A DNA stretch of 58,469 bases from Enhydrobacter aerosaccus. GTDB lineage: Bacteria; Pseudomonadota; Alphaproteobacteria; Reyranellales; Reyranellaceae. The notes beneath the pieces are model-generated. The model ran no database searches. It saw only the letters and a program-made list of their open reading frames with translations, and was not told where the DNA came from. The stretch covers positions 1 to 58,469 of the forward strand of contig CAIMEE010000621.1 in NCBI GenBank assembly GCA_903839865.1. The letters are read 5' to 3'. How positions within the stretch are numbered: position 1 is the first letter of the stretch; each line of letters opens with the position of its first letter. The position numbers and the translations under genes were made by a program. Below, one piece after another: positions 15,811-23,914 of the stretch.

Positions 15811-17541
15811 GTGGGTTCTGCGGCGGCGAAGGCTTTTGGGTATTTCGAGCGGTTCGCCGCGATCGCCGCGCAGCATCCGCTGCTGGCCACGTTGCTCATC
15901 CTCTGCATTTTGCCCCCGTCGATCTGGTGCGTCGCCAGCCTCTGGCGCGGCCGCAACGTGCAGGCGCTGTGGGCGACGATCGCCATCATCCTCGTGCTGG
16001 TCGTCTTCTCTTGGGGTGACGACACCTACACCCACGTCTATCGCATCGTCGCCGTCGCCGAGCAGATCCGCAGCCTCGAGGGCAGCCTGCTGTTGACCAA
16101 CTCGCAGACCGGCGTGGTGGTGCCGACCTTCGTCTACTACAGCCCGCTGCCCTACATCCTTCCGGTCGTGCTCAACCTCATCGGCCTGCCGGCGCTTGCC
16201 GCCTTCAAGATCGCGCTCTGCGTGCAGCTCGTCGTCATGGGTCTCGGCGTCCAGCGCATCGTCGAGAGAACCCAGCCGACGACGGCGGGCTTCCTCGCCG
16301 CCGTGCTGTTCGTGAGCGCCAACTACACCTACGAGGTCTGGGTCTCGCGCGCGGCCTTCGCCGAGCTCTGGGTCTACTCTGTGGTGCCGTGGGTGATCAG
16401 CAACTCGCTGCCCTCCCGGACGCCCCCTCATACACCGGCGCGCAACGCCACCATCTCGCTCACCCTCGTCTTCTTCCTGCAGGCCGTGGCCCACCCGATC
16501 GTGCTGGCGCACAGCCTGATCTGCGAAGTGCCCGTCGTGCTGGCCCTCTCGCGCCAGAGCCCGCTCGAGCTGGCGCGGCGCTGGCTCGTGCCGTTTACCC
16601 TGGCGCTGGTCCTCGCCATCCCGTTCTGGCTGCCGCAGGTGCTGTGGCAGTCCCACATCCTCGGCCCCGCCGCGCTGCCGGTCGATTTCCGCGACACCTT
16701 CCAGACGGCGAGCGAGCTGCTCGACCCCAAGAACAACCGCAACATCGGCACCTGGCTGCCGCTCGCCGTGGTGCTCCTGGTCGTGCTCGGCCGCCTGCGG
16801 CTCAGCCTCCGTACCGGCCTGTTGATCGCCTGCTGTGCCGTGCTGATGGGCCTCCAGTCGATCTACCTGCGCAGCATCACTCAGCGCATCCCGACGCTGG
16901 AGCTCTCGCTCTTCGTGTGGCGCCTGATGTTGCCTGCGGCGATGCTCGCCTTCGCGGCCCTCCTCGCCGGCTGGCGCGAGGCTGCGCCCGGCCCGACCTG
17001 CAAGCGCAACACGACTCTGCTGGCGTGGCTGGCCGGCATCTCGGCCATCTTCATGGCGGTCTTCACCGTGCTGGAGTCCGCCGACTATTTCCCCCACCTC
17101 GCCGCCGCCAAGAGCGACCGCGCGGCGATGGTCGCCTACGACATCGACAAGGAAGCCTCGATCTGGGGCATCCGCGAATACATCCCCAACTACGAGCCCC
17201 TGAAGCAGACCTGCTTCGCCACCACGCCCGACGACGTGCGTCCGACCCGCTTCGCCGAGCTGCGCGCGGGCCTCGCCGCTACCAGGCCCTACGTCGCGGT
17301 CGAGCACGCGCCGGTCGGCATGGTCGACTATCGCGTCGACGGCCAAAGCGTCCAGCCCTCTTTCTGCGGCGAAACCCTCGTGCTGGGCCCGCTCGCCCCC
17401 GGAGCCACAATCAGCGTTGCCGAACACGCGCTCCAACTCCTCCTTTTCGTGCGCTGTGCCGCGATGGGGCTGCTCGCGCTTTTCCTTGCCTTCTTCCTGC
17501 GCAGCGAATGGCGCCGCCGCCGCGGGATGGTTGCTGCGTGA
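15811..17541 (+). CDS. Polytopic membrane protein, 6-pyruvoyl-tetrahydropterin synthase-related domain type
   Basis: A 576-residue integral membrane protein with roughly ten to twelve hydrophobic segments, starting LATLLILCILPPSIWCV and ending LLLFVRCAAMGLLALFLAFFL. The features WGDDTYTHVYRI, FVYYSPLPYILPVVLNLIG, and FLAAVLFVSANYTYEVWVSRAAFAEL resemble the large membrane proteins grouped under the PTPS-related domain, which look like GT-C glycosyltransferases: an acidic DD in the first loop and a conserved Tyr/Pro stretch. A soluble region follows at about 430-535. The start is GTG at 15811 behind a GGGGGTGAG stretch. The downstream acyltransferase overlaps by 4 bp, so the pair probably modifies a cell-envelope glycan or lipid. 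The exact reaction is unknown. Confidence 0.65.
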   Translation: MGSAAAKAFGYFERFAAIAAQHPLLATLLILCILPPSIWCVASLWRGRNVQALWATIAIILVLVVFSWGDDTYTHVYRIVAVAEQIRSLEGSLLLTNSQTGVVVPTFVYYSPLPYILPVVLNLIGLPALAAFKIALCVQLVVMGLGVQRIVERTQPTTAGFLAAVLFVSANYTYEVWVSRAAFAELWVYSVVPWVISNSLPSRTPPHTPARNATISLTLVFFLQAVAHPIVLAHSLICEVPVVLALSRQSPLELARRWLVPFTLALVLAIPFWLPQVLWQSHILGPAALPVDFRDTFQTASELLDPKNNRNIGTWLPLAVVLLVVLGRLRLSLRTGLLIACCAVLMGLQSIYLRSITQRIPTLELSLFVWRLMLPAAMLAFAALLAGWREAAPGPTCKRNTTLLAWLAGISAIFMAVFTVLESADYFPHLAAAKSDRAAMVAYDIDKEASIWGIREYIPNYEPLKQTCFATTPDDVRPTRFAELRAGLAATRPYVAVEHAPVGMVDYRVDGQSVQPSFCGETLVLGPLAPGATISVAEHALQLLLFVRCAAMGLLALFLAFFLRSEWRRRRGMVAA

Positions 17542-18725
17542 TCTCTCCGGCACGCCATCACCGTCTCGACAGCCTCGAATTCGTGCGCGCAGCCTGCGCG
17601 CTGGTGGTCCTGTTCGACCACGTCTACGGCGAGAGCGTGCGCATCACGCATTGGGCGCCGCTGGTCGCCATCACCTCCTTCGGCGAGGAGGCGGTGATCG
17701 GCTTCTTCGTGCTGTCGGGCTGCGTGATCTCGATGCAGCACTATCGCGACAAGCGCCGCTACCTGCAGTCGCGCCTGGTGCGCCTGATGCCAATCTACTT
17801 CACCCTGCTGATCGCGAGCGCGCTGGCCATGGTCGCGTGCGGCGTGCCTGTGGACTTCTGGCACTTCGCGGCGACCGCGCTTTTCGCCGACAGCCTCTTT
17901 TCCGAAGCGGCCTTCCCGCTGCGCTTCTTCATTCCCTCCTGGAGCCTCGCTTACGAGCTCTACTACTACATCGCGTTCGTCGCGATCATGGCCTGGCCGC
18001 GCCTCGTGCTGCCGCTGTTTGGCCTCAGCGTCGCGGCGGGGCTGGCGACGTACTTCATCACGCCGCATTCCGAGATCGAGAACGCCGCCGAGCACGCCCT
18101 CTCGTTCTTCTGCATGTGGCTGAGTGGCGTCCTGGTGACCCGGCTGGTCGGCCGGAACTACACCGTATCGATCGCGACCGGCGCCTGGGCGCTCAGCGTC
18201 GGTCTCTGCCTCTCGCGCGTGCCCTTCTCCGAGCCTTCCAAGTTCGACTTCATTCGTCTGCTGGGCTTCAGCCTCGGCTTCTCGCTCTTCATCTGGTCCC
18301 TCCTGTCTGACCGCAAGGGCGACACGGTGCGCCGGTTCGACCTCGGCCTGTGGGGACGGGTGGGCGTGGCGGCGCTGGTGCTCCCCTACGTCTGGGAACT
18401 GTCGACGGCCCATCTTCCGATGAAGGCGGCGGCCAGCGCCGTCCTCGTAATCTTCACCGTCGCCCCGCAGGCGATGTGCGCGGCGATCGCGCGGCTGGCG
18501 CGGCCGGCCATGCCGTTCATGGTCTATGTCGGCGGCCTCAGCTATGCCCTCTATCTCGTGCATTACCCGCTGGTTCAGACGTTCAACGTCCTCTCGCCGC
18601 TGCCGGGCCTTGTGAACGTCGCGATCATCACCGCCCTCAGCTTCGCGCTGGCACATCTGCTCGACTATCGCTTCCAGCCCTGGGTGCGCACACGCCTGAT
18701 CGGACCCGACGCCGCGCGTCCCTAG
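17538..18725 (+). CDS. Acyltransferase 3 family membrane protein
   Basis: A 395-residue acyltransferase-3 (OafA/ExoZ/NodX type) with about ten membrane helices. The N-terminus carries LDSLEFVRAACALVVLFDHVYG, in which RxxA and the catalytic histidine are as in the family, then VIGFFVLSGCVISM and a basic RRYLQSRLVRLMPIY loop. The C-terminus has YALYLVHYPLVQ. These proteins move acetyl or other acyl groups onto surface sugars. The GTG start overlaps the stop of the membrane protein upstream (GTGA), indicating one operon. The stop shares CTAG with the convergent DUF5681-like gene. Confidence 0.87.
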   Translation: MISPARHHRLDSLEFVRAACALVVLFDHVYGESVRITHWAPLVAITSFGEEAVIGFFVLSGCVISMQHYRDKRRYLQSRLVRLMPIYFTLLIASALAMVACGVPVDFWHFAATALFADSLFSEAAFPLRFFIPSWSLAYELYYYIAFVAIMAWPRLVLPLFGLSVAAGLATYFITPHSEIENAAEHALSFFCMWLSGVLVTRLVGRNYTVSIATGAWALSVGLCLSRVPFSEPSKFDFIRLLGFSLGFSLFIWSLLSDRKGDTVRRFDLGLWGRVGVAALVLPYVWELSTAHLPMKAAASAVLVIFTVAPQAMCAAIARLARPAMPFMVYVGGLSYALYLVHYPLVQTFNVLSPLPGLVNVAIITALSFALAHLLDYRFQPWVRTRLIGPDAARP

Positions 18726-19206
18726 CCGCAGTAGTCGTCGTCATCGCCGTAATCGCCCAACACGTCGTATTCGGTGAGGCATCTGCGGTTCGTGCCGGGC
18801 GCGTCGATGTCCTCGGCATCGTCCCTCGCCGTTCGCGGGCGCCACGTCACCGGCAGGATCTCGCTGTCGGCCGGTCGCGGCGACGTGAGCTGGCCGGGCA
18901 TCGGCACGGGCGGCTCCAGCGGTGGTGTCGGTGGTGGAGTTGGAGTTGTTGGTGGAGTTGGTGGTGGTGACGCCTTCGGCGGCGGGGATAGCGGCTTCGG
19001 CGGCAGCGCCGGCACCTCGTCCCGGGGAGCGACGGCGCGCGGATCTGCGGCAACTCCAGCGCGATCGCACGGCCCCTGGGCGCCGACCAGATGCGGTTCA
19101 GGACCAGGCGGGTGGAGACGCGATCGCCGCCGTCGGCATCCGCGATCAACTTGCGCAGCATGTGCTCGGCCTCGCCTTCCGCGATCTCGTCGAGCAGCAG
19201 ATTCAT
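18722..19206 (-). pseudogene. DUF5681-like protein with Pro-rich tail, frameshifted
   Basis: Two minus-strand frames make one protein. From the ATG at 19206 the first frame reads MNLLLDEIAEGEAEHMLRKL, then RVSTRLVLNRIW and RGRAIALELPQI. This is like the helical part of DUF5681-type proteins (EGEAE.L.RKLI...A..LCL.RI....R.R...LPLP), and the codons before the ATG even read RGSRNR, usual in that family, so the true start may lie further upstream. Near 19020-19045 the frame breaks. The Pro/Thr-rich stretch and the acidic tail (VLGDYGDDDDYCG) continue in a second frame to the stop at 18722. One missing G in the CCCGGGG run or an extra CG pair in CGCGCGCC would explain it. Function unknown. Confidence 0.6.
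18908..18975. repeat. Low-complexity GGT/GGA triplet tract
   Basis: The plus strand is an impure run of GGT, GGA and GTT triplets. On the minus strand it encodes the Pro/Thr-rich linker (PPT, TPTPPPTPP) of the frameshifted DUF5681-like gene. There is no unit and spacer organisation, so it is not a CRISPR or tandem-repeat locus of another kind. Confidence 0.7.
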
Positions 19207-19316
19207 CCGGTTGCGACTTCCGCGCGGCCGGGCGGGGACGGTGGCGGTGCGAGCCCGGGCAACTTGCGCCGGCGGTGGCCGTTCTTCCAGAGCAGCTGAC
19301 GGAAGGGAGAAGGACC

Positions 19317-19487
19317 TTGGAACGCGTCTTGTCACTGATCCTGATTGTGGTCGCCACCGCCGGTCTCGGCGGTTGTGGGGTCGCCGCCTTTCCCGTCCGC
19401 ACCACCAGCGCCGCGGTGAAAATCGTCCCGGTGGCGGGCGATGTCGTGGCCTATCCGCTCGACAAGACCGCCGACGCCATCGACTAG
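19317..19487 (+). CDS. Small lipoprotein (56 aa)
   Basis: A short frame from TTG 19317, with GGGAGAAGGA just upstream, reads a hydrophobic N-terminus (VLSLILIVVATAG) and a lipobox GLGGC with the lipidated Cys at residue 21. A 35-residue tail follows with VVPV-like valine-rich blocks, ending DKTADAID. This looks like the small alphaproteobacterial lipoproteins I associate with the DUF6726 label, but I cannot check that. It is divergent from the DUF5681-like gene. A strong palindrome follows the stop at once. Function unknown. Confidence 0.6.
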   Translation: MERVLSLILIVVATAGLGGCGVAAFPVRTTSAAVKIVPVAGDVVAYPLDKTADAID

Positions 19488-19514
19488 AGCGCAATGACTT
19501 CAGATCATTGCGCT
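19488..19514. terminator. Perfect 10-bp inverted repeat after the small lipoprotein
   Basis: AGCGCAATGA and TCATTGCGCT pair perfectly around the 7-base loop cttcaga, starting one base after the stop of the small lipoprotein. No T-run follows on either strand, so it would be a weak intrinsic terminator or an mRNA-stabilising hairpin. The form, with a GAGCGC...GCGCT palindrome directly after a TAG, recalls dispersed intergenic palindromes of alphaproteobacteria. A second small inverted repeat (CCGGC...GCCGG) lies at 19516-19537. Confidence 0.6.
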
Positions 19515-19667
19515 ACCGGCAATATTGCTCCGCCGGCCTGAGACGGTCCGCCGCGCGTTATTGCACCGAATACGCAAAAATAGTTGATGTGAGCCTTGAT
19601 GCGATTTGTTACCTTTTGCCCTGTGGGAACGGGCTCGAGGGGGCCTGGGTGTGAGGGGAACTTCAAA

Positions 19668-20165
19668 ATGGGTCTGCTTTCCAGCGTTTTGGGCCTGACT
19701 CTGTCGGCGGCAGAGGGCGCGCCGGCGGGTGTCTTGGCGTCGATGGGCGTCTTGAGCGGACTGTTCCGCACAAAGGAGGTCCAGAAGGTCCTTGCCTGCA
19801 TCGCCAGCGAAGAAGAGGCGCTGCAGAAGACTGTCGGACCTGAACTGCTCTTCGGCTACCGACTCGCCAAGCGTCACGTGCGCGACGCGGTCGTGGCCCA
19901 GTCCGCCGAGATCACCGACCAGATTCGCAACGCCGCCGCCAGCCCGCGCGGGATTCTCTACAAGACCATCAAGGAAGTCTGCGAGGCCGATCTCGGGTCG
20001 GGCGCGATGCATTGCGGCCGCGGAGAGCTGTCGATGAATGGCAAGGCACTGCTCGCGCTCTGCGCGCGCGCCTGCAAGGAGCTCGAGGCCGAGGGCATGC
20101 GCACCCGCGACACGACCTTCCGTGAAATGGAACGGCTGCGTCTGGAGATAGCAAGAGCTGGCTAG
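19668..20165 (+). CDS. Hypothetical protein (165 aa)
   Basis: Start ATG 19668 is preceded by GAGGGGA about nine bases upstream; longer in-frame starts lack one. The N-terminus (LLSSVLGLTLSAAEGAPAGVLASMGVLSGLF) is hydrophobic and may be a membrane anchor or amphipathic hairpin. The rest is charged and helical, with two cysteines in MHCGRGELSMNG and ALCARACKELEAEG. No family is recognised. It is convergent with the zinc-ribbon gene, sharing CTAG as overlapping stops. The region upstream from 19515 to 19667 is AT-richer than its surroundings and may hold the promoter, but no clear -35/-10 pair is visible. Confidence 0.55.
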   Translation: MGLLSSVLGLTLSAAEGAPAGVLASMGVLSGLFRTKEVQKVLACIASEEEALQKTVGPELLFGYRLAKRHVRDAVVAQSAEITDQIRNAAASPRGILYKTIKEVCEADLGSGAMHCGRGELSMNGKALLALCARACKELEAEGMRTRDTTFREMERLRLEIARAG

Positions 20166-20413
20166 CGCTGGTTGAGGGCTTCCACGATCGCGCGCAGGCC
20201 GGCGTCGATGCGATGCACCTGCTGGGCGATCGCATCGATCCTGGCCTCCTGAAGCTTGAGCAGGGCGCCGATGCCAAGCGCGTCGGCCGCGCCGGCGACC
20301 GCCCCGCACCCGGCGCACTGAAGCACGGTGACACGAGTCTTCGCCTTGCCCGCTTCGATCGCTTCCAGTTCGAAGACGCCGTGGCCGCAATGACCGCATT
20401 TCGATGTGGCCAT
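20162..20413 (-). CDS. Small zinc-ribbon protein (83 aa)
   Basis: An 83-residue protein with two CxxC knuckles (KCGHCG at 5-10 and QCAGCG at 32-37), the spacing of a zinc ribbon, followed by an amphipathic helix (LLKLQEARIDAIAQQVHRIDAGLRAIVEAL) that could form a coiled coil. GGAGGACGGAG lies before the ATG at 20413, which is preferred over a longer in-frame start inside the upstream gene. It follows the His-rich amidohydrolase by 13 bp and is probably co-transcribed. Function unknown; a small metal-binding or scaffold protein. Confidence 0.7.
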   Translation of the reverse strand: MATSKCGHCGHGVFELEAIEAGKAKTRVTVLQCAGCGAVAGAADALGIGALLKLQEARIDAIAQQVHRIDAGLRAIVEALNQR

Positions 20414-20426
20414 CTCCGTCCTCCGC

Positions 20427-21536
20427 TCAGGGCTTGATGCCGAGCAGGCGCGCTGCCGTGCCACCCAGGATCGCGATGCGCTCGTCGTCACTCAGGCCGG
20501 GCGTGTTCAGGACGAGATCGACCTCGGTGCTGGTCCACGGGAACGGATAGTCCGTCCCGATCATGATCTTATCGGAGCCGACCTCGGCGATCAGATGGCG
20601 CAGCGCTTCCGTCGTGAACACGATTGTGTCGAAGAAGAGCTGGCCGTCGCGCAGGTATTGCGTCGGCTTCTTCTTCGGGAACGGACCGACGCGGTCGGGG
20701 AAGGTGCGCTGCACCGCGTCCGAGCGGTTGGCGTAGGACGGCAGGTAGCCGCCGCCGTGCGCGGCGCAGATCTTCAGGCCCGGGAAATGATCGAGCGTGC
20801 CCTCGAAGATCATGTGCGACAGCGCAATCGTGGTCTCGAGCGGATTGCCGATCGTGTTGGTGAGCAGGCCGTTGCCGCCCAGCCGGCCGCTGGGCTCGAG
20901 CTCGCGCACACCGGTGGGGTGCATGAACACCAGCACGCCCAGCTCCTCGCACTTCTTCCAGAAGGGATGGAAACGCGGGTTGGCGAGCTCCTCGCCTGCC
21001 ACGCTGCCGCCGACGCTGACGCCGCGGAAGCCCAGCTTCTTCACGGCATGCTCGACCTGCTCCGCGGCCAGCTCGGGATGCTGCAGCGCTGCCGTGGCAT
21101 AGCCCACGAAACGGTCGGGATGGGCGGCGCAGAATTCGACCAGCGTCTCGTTCTGGATTCGGATCAGTTCGGCTGACTGGTCCTTGGTCGCCTTGTACCA
21201 GTAGGGATTGATGGAAAGTGCCTCGACGTCGATGCCCTGCGCGTCCATCGCCGCGAGGCGCACCGAGGTGTCGTCCATCAGCAGCCCCGGCGCCTCGAGC
21301 GGGTGGCCGATCACCGCCATCGCCTTGGGCACGCAGCAATGGGCGTGCACATCGATCGTCTTGACCCGCTTGCCGTTGATCACGGTCTCACGGCGGCGAT
21401 GGGCGTGGGCGTGACCATGACCGCCGCCATGATCGTGTGCGGCCGCCGCCGTCTGCAGGTCGCACGTGGTGAAGGCGATGGGCATCGGCGCCCCATTAGG
21501 TACTCGTGGGGCGGACGGCGTGACGTGGGTGTGCAT
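20427..21536 (-). CDS. Amidohydrolase family protein (ACMSD-like) with His-rich N-terminal segment
   Basis: A 369-residue amidohydrolase-2 protein of the aminocarboxymuconate-semialdehyde decarboxylase type. An extension with a His-rich run (HDHGGGHGHAHAHRRR at about 34-49) precedes the metal motif DVHAHCC near 62-68. Further landmarks are VFMHPTGV, AAHGGGYLPSYANR and the catalytic aspartate in MIGTDYPFPW. The His-rich run could bind or store zinc for the active site. It is co-directional with a zinc-ribbon gene 13 bp downstream. The substrate is likely an unsaturated or aromatic carboxylic acid, but this is a family-level inference. Confidence 0.83.
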   Translation of the reverse strand: MHTHVTPSAPRVPNGAPMPIAFTTCDLQTAAAAHDHGGGHGHAHAHRRRETVINGKRVKTIDVHAHCCVPKAMAVIGHPLEAPGLLMDDTSVRLAAMDAQGIDVEALSINPYWYKATKDQSAELIRIQNETLVEFCAAHPDRFVGYATAALQHPELAAEQVEHAVKKLGFRGVSVGGSVAGEELANPRFHPFWKKCEELGVLVFMHPTGVRELEPSGRLGGNGLLTNTIGNPLETTIALSHMIFEGTLDHFPGLKICAAHGGGYLPSYANRSDAVQRTFPDRVGPFPKKKPTQYLRDGQLFFDTIVFTTEALRHLIAEVGSDKIMIGTDYPFPWTSTEVDLVLNTPGLSDDERIAILGGTAARLLGIKP

Positions 21537-21589
21537 GAGTTCTCCTGCGGCCTTGGTCGAACAGGCCGTGAGCCTACAACGCCTGCGGC

Positions 21590-23833
21590 TCAGCGAAAGA
21601 CGTAAATCGGGCTCGACCAGATCAGATGGCCGTCCTCCTGCGTCACGCAGACGTAAAGCGCGCTGTCGCCCGTCCCCTTCAGCGTGATGCGGCGCGTGAG
21701 TTTGGCGGTGCGGTGCAGATTCTCGTCCGGCAAGCGGAAGATGCGAATGCGCCGCTTGATGCCGCCGGCCTCGAACACAAGGTCGTTACGTCCGATGTCG
21801 GCAACGGCGATGTCGCACTTCACCAGGGCTGTATCGATCCTGAGGCGGCCGTTCTTCGCATCGGCCAGCACGGCGTCGAAGCCACCGAAGCCGCCGGTCG
21901 TGAGCGCGGTCCATTGCAGCGTGCCCGGGCCGGTCTGCTGGATCTTCTTGTCGAGATTCCACATGTTGATCGGCGTGATCTTCTCGAAGCTGTTGCCGTC
22001 GAGCGCGGCACCGCCGTCCCAGATCGTCTGCCGGCCGCGGCCGCGATATTCCGAGCCCTCCCAGATCACGCGGATGCGCCGGCCGAGCGCCGCGTCCTCG
22101 TAGGGCCGCCACGTCTCGAGCACATCGAGGCCGTCGCGGATCTCGATGCGTTCGATCGGCGCGGAGGCATGCGCGTCCATCGTGAATTCCACATCCTTGT
22201 CCGAGGATTGCAGGATGTCGCCCATCATGGCCGTGCGCGCGGGCGTGTGCGTCGCCGGCCCGACGTTGGGATCGCTGCTGTAGAGTTTCGCGTCGTGCGC
22301 GAAGGTCGCGCGCGTGTCGAGCAACATGCGGCAGCCGGTGGTGGCGTAGTGATGGCGCTTGCGCAACGCCTCGAACAGGCCGGCGCGCGTCAACTCGGGC
22401 GCCAGCAGACAGGAAAGACCGCCATAGGCGCCGAACATCGAGGCGCCGGGATGGCTCGCACCATGGCGGCCCTTGTGGCCGTCGGAATTGGCCAGGATGC
22501 CGACGCGATAGCCCTGCTCCAGTGCGTCCTGGACCAGCCACTCGAAGGTGCCCCAGTCGGAATGGACCTCGACCGCGCGCTCGATCCTGGCATCGTGCGC
22601 CATCTTGATGTCGGCGTAGCGGCCGCCGATATGGGCGAACACGACGCAGTCCTCGTCCTTCAGCGCCTTGAACAGCCCTTCGGCGCTGTTGGAGTCGCTC
22701 CACACATCGGTCGTATCGTCGACCAGCGCGTGGCTGGAGCGGTGGATCTGACGGCCCTCGTGCATGAACATCACGTTGCGGTCGCCGCCCAGCCCGGTGT
22801 TGCCCGACCATTCGTAGCCCGGGAAGATGATGAAGCTGCCGGTCTTGTTGTATTCAGCGGTGAGCCGGTTCAGCTCCTCCCAGAACGGCGTGGTGATCTG
22901 GAAGTCGTTGCCCTGGTGGCTCATGCCGTCAAGGAAGGCGCGATCGCGCGCGAACTCGATCAGCTCGCGCGCCGAGTTGGTGCCGATCGTTTCCTCCGAC
23001 TGGCCGTGCAGGTCGCACCAGTAGGATTTGAGGGCGGCGTCCTTCGCGATGCGCAACGGATTGCTCCGGCAAAGCACCTTGCCCCCCGAGTCGATCACGT
23101 CGATCAACAGATCGCCCGGCACCCCGACCGACAGGCCTTCGATCGATTTCGCATGTTCGCCCCGCTTCATGGTGAACGTCGCGGGCAGGCCAGCCACCGG
23201 CATGTTCGCCTTGAGCGTGAACGTGCCCGCGACCTGGTCGCTGGGATTGCCCCACTTGTCTTCGCCCTTGAAGCCCAGGCGAAACGTCTCGCCGCAGGCG
23301 CGCGCCGTCGGCAGCAGCGCCTTCCACAGCACCGCGGGACCGGCCACGACCGGGAAGTGCGGCTGCTTCGGAAGCTCTACGTAGTTGTAGGTGGCGAAGG
23401 GATCGGCCAGCACGCGGAACTCGAACGTCGACTCCACGAACGTCTGCATGCGCATGCCGGGCGAGCCCTGGCGGGGGTCGCCGAAGCGCACGGTGAGCGT
23501 GTCCCCTTCGTTCAGGAAGCCACGGACGACGCGGATGAACAATGTCTTGTCCCACGGACGGATGTTCATCTTCGGCTCGAAGCGCACCTCGAGCAGCGCG
23601 CCGTTCGAGGCCTCGACCGTCGTGTAGTTGGCGGCCTTGGGATCGGTGAACTGCGGCCGGCCCATGTCGCCCGCGAAGCGCTGCACGATCTTGATTGAGC
23701 CGGTGTCGTCGATGCCGAAGTAACCCGCGGTGTAGACCAGGGTAAACGACTGGAAGCTGCCTGCCTCGACCGGATCGGTCGGCTGCAGGGTGGCGGTGCC
23801 CATGCGCTCGGGCAGGTACGTCGAATGCGGCAT
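21590..23833 (-). CDS. DUF3604 family protein (PHP-like metal-dependent hydrolase)
   Basis: A 747-residue protein with the features of DUF3604: an N-terminal beta-rich region (about 1-270), then a PHP-like barrel with YWCDLHGQSEETIGTNSARELIEFAR, DGMSHQGNDF, FPGYEWSGNTGLGGDRNVMF, EVHSDWGTFEW, ILANSDGHKGRHGASHPG and YATTGCRM as the metal-binding blocks. Histidines and aspartates fall in the DLHG, HSDWG and SDGHKG motifs. DUF3604 enzymes are poorly characterised. It is divergent from the GntR regulator at 23915 and from the Bug receptor and ComA-like genes, so it probably belongs to the same regulon. GGAAGG lies 12 bases before the ATG. Confidence 0.78.
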   Translation of the reverse strand: MPHSTYLPERMGTATLQPTDPVEAGSFQSFTLVYTAGYFGIDDTGSIKIVQRFAGDMGRPQFTDPKAANYTTVEASNGALLEVRFEPKMNIRPWDKTLFIRVVRGFLNEGDTLTVRFGDPRQGSPGMRMQTFVESTFEFRVLADPFATYNYVELPKQPHFPVVAGPAVLWKALLPTARACGETFRLGFKGEDKWGNPSDQVAGTFTLKANMPVAGLPATFTMKRGEHAKSIEGLSVGVPGDLLIDVIDSGGKVLCRSNPLRIAKDAALKSYWCDLHGQSEETIGTNSARELIEFARDRAFLDGMSHQGNDFQITTPFWEELNRLTAEYNKTGSFIIFPGYEWSGNTGLGGDRNVMFMHEGRQIHRSSHALVDDTTDVWSDSNSAEGLFKALKDEDCVVFAHIGGRYADIKMAHDARIERAVEVHSDWGTFEWLVQDALEQGYRVGILANSDGHKGRHGASHPGASMFGAYGGLSCLLAPELTRAGLFEALRKRHHYATTGCRMLLDTRATFAHDAKLYSSDPNVGPATHTPARTAMMGDILQSSDKDVEFTMDAHASAPIERIEIRDGLDVLETWRPYEDAALGRRIRVIWEGSEYRGRGRQTIWDGGAALDGNSFEKITPINMWNLDKKIQQTGPGTLQWTALTTGGFGGFDAVLADAKNGRLRIDTALVKCDIAVADIGRNDLVFEAGGIKRRIRIFRLPDENLHRTAKLTRRITLKGTGDSALYVCVTQEDGHLIWSSPIYVFR

Positions 23834-23883
23834 GTGATCGGCCTTCCGAAATCAGGACTCGCCCTCGGGCGGCCAAGTTGTAT

Positions 23884-23895
23884 TATGACGTCTTA
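23884..23895. promoter_or_regulatory. Candidate GntR operator in the divergent control region
   Basis: TATGACGTCTTA is a palindrome centred on GACGTC with one mismatched pair, lying in the 81-bp space between the DUF3604 gene and gntR, 20 bp before the GTG start. Its AT-rich setting (ttgtattat) also makes this the likely promoter zone. The link to the GntR protein is position only. Confidence 0.4.
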
Positions 23896-23914
23896 TCGAC
23901 GGCAAGGAGAAGTC

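Noticed and set aside
15742..17553. Long antisense frame opposite the membrane protein gene
   Set aside because: Composition is dominated by Arg, Gln, Asp and His repeats with no recognisable domain, while the sense strand gives a clean multi-helix protein.
18908..18975. GGT/GGA triplet array that might be read as a CRISPR-like or microsatellite locus
   Set aside because: There are no spacers, and the triplets encode the Pro/Thr linker of a minus-strand gene.
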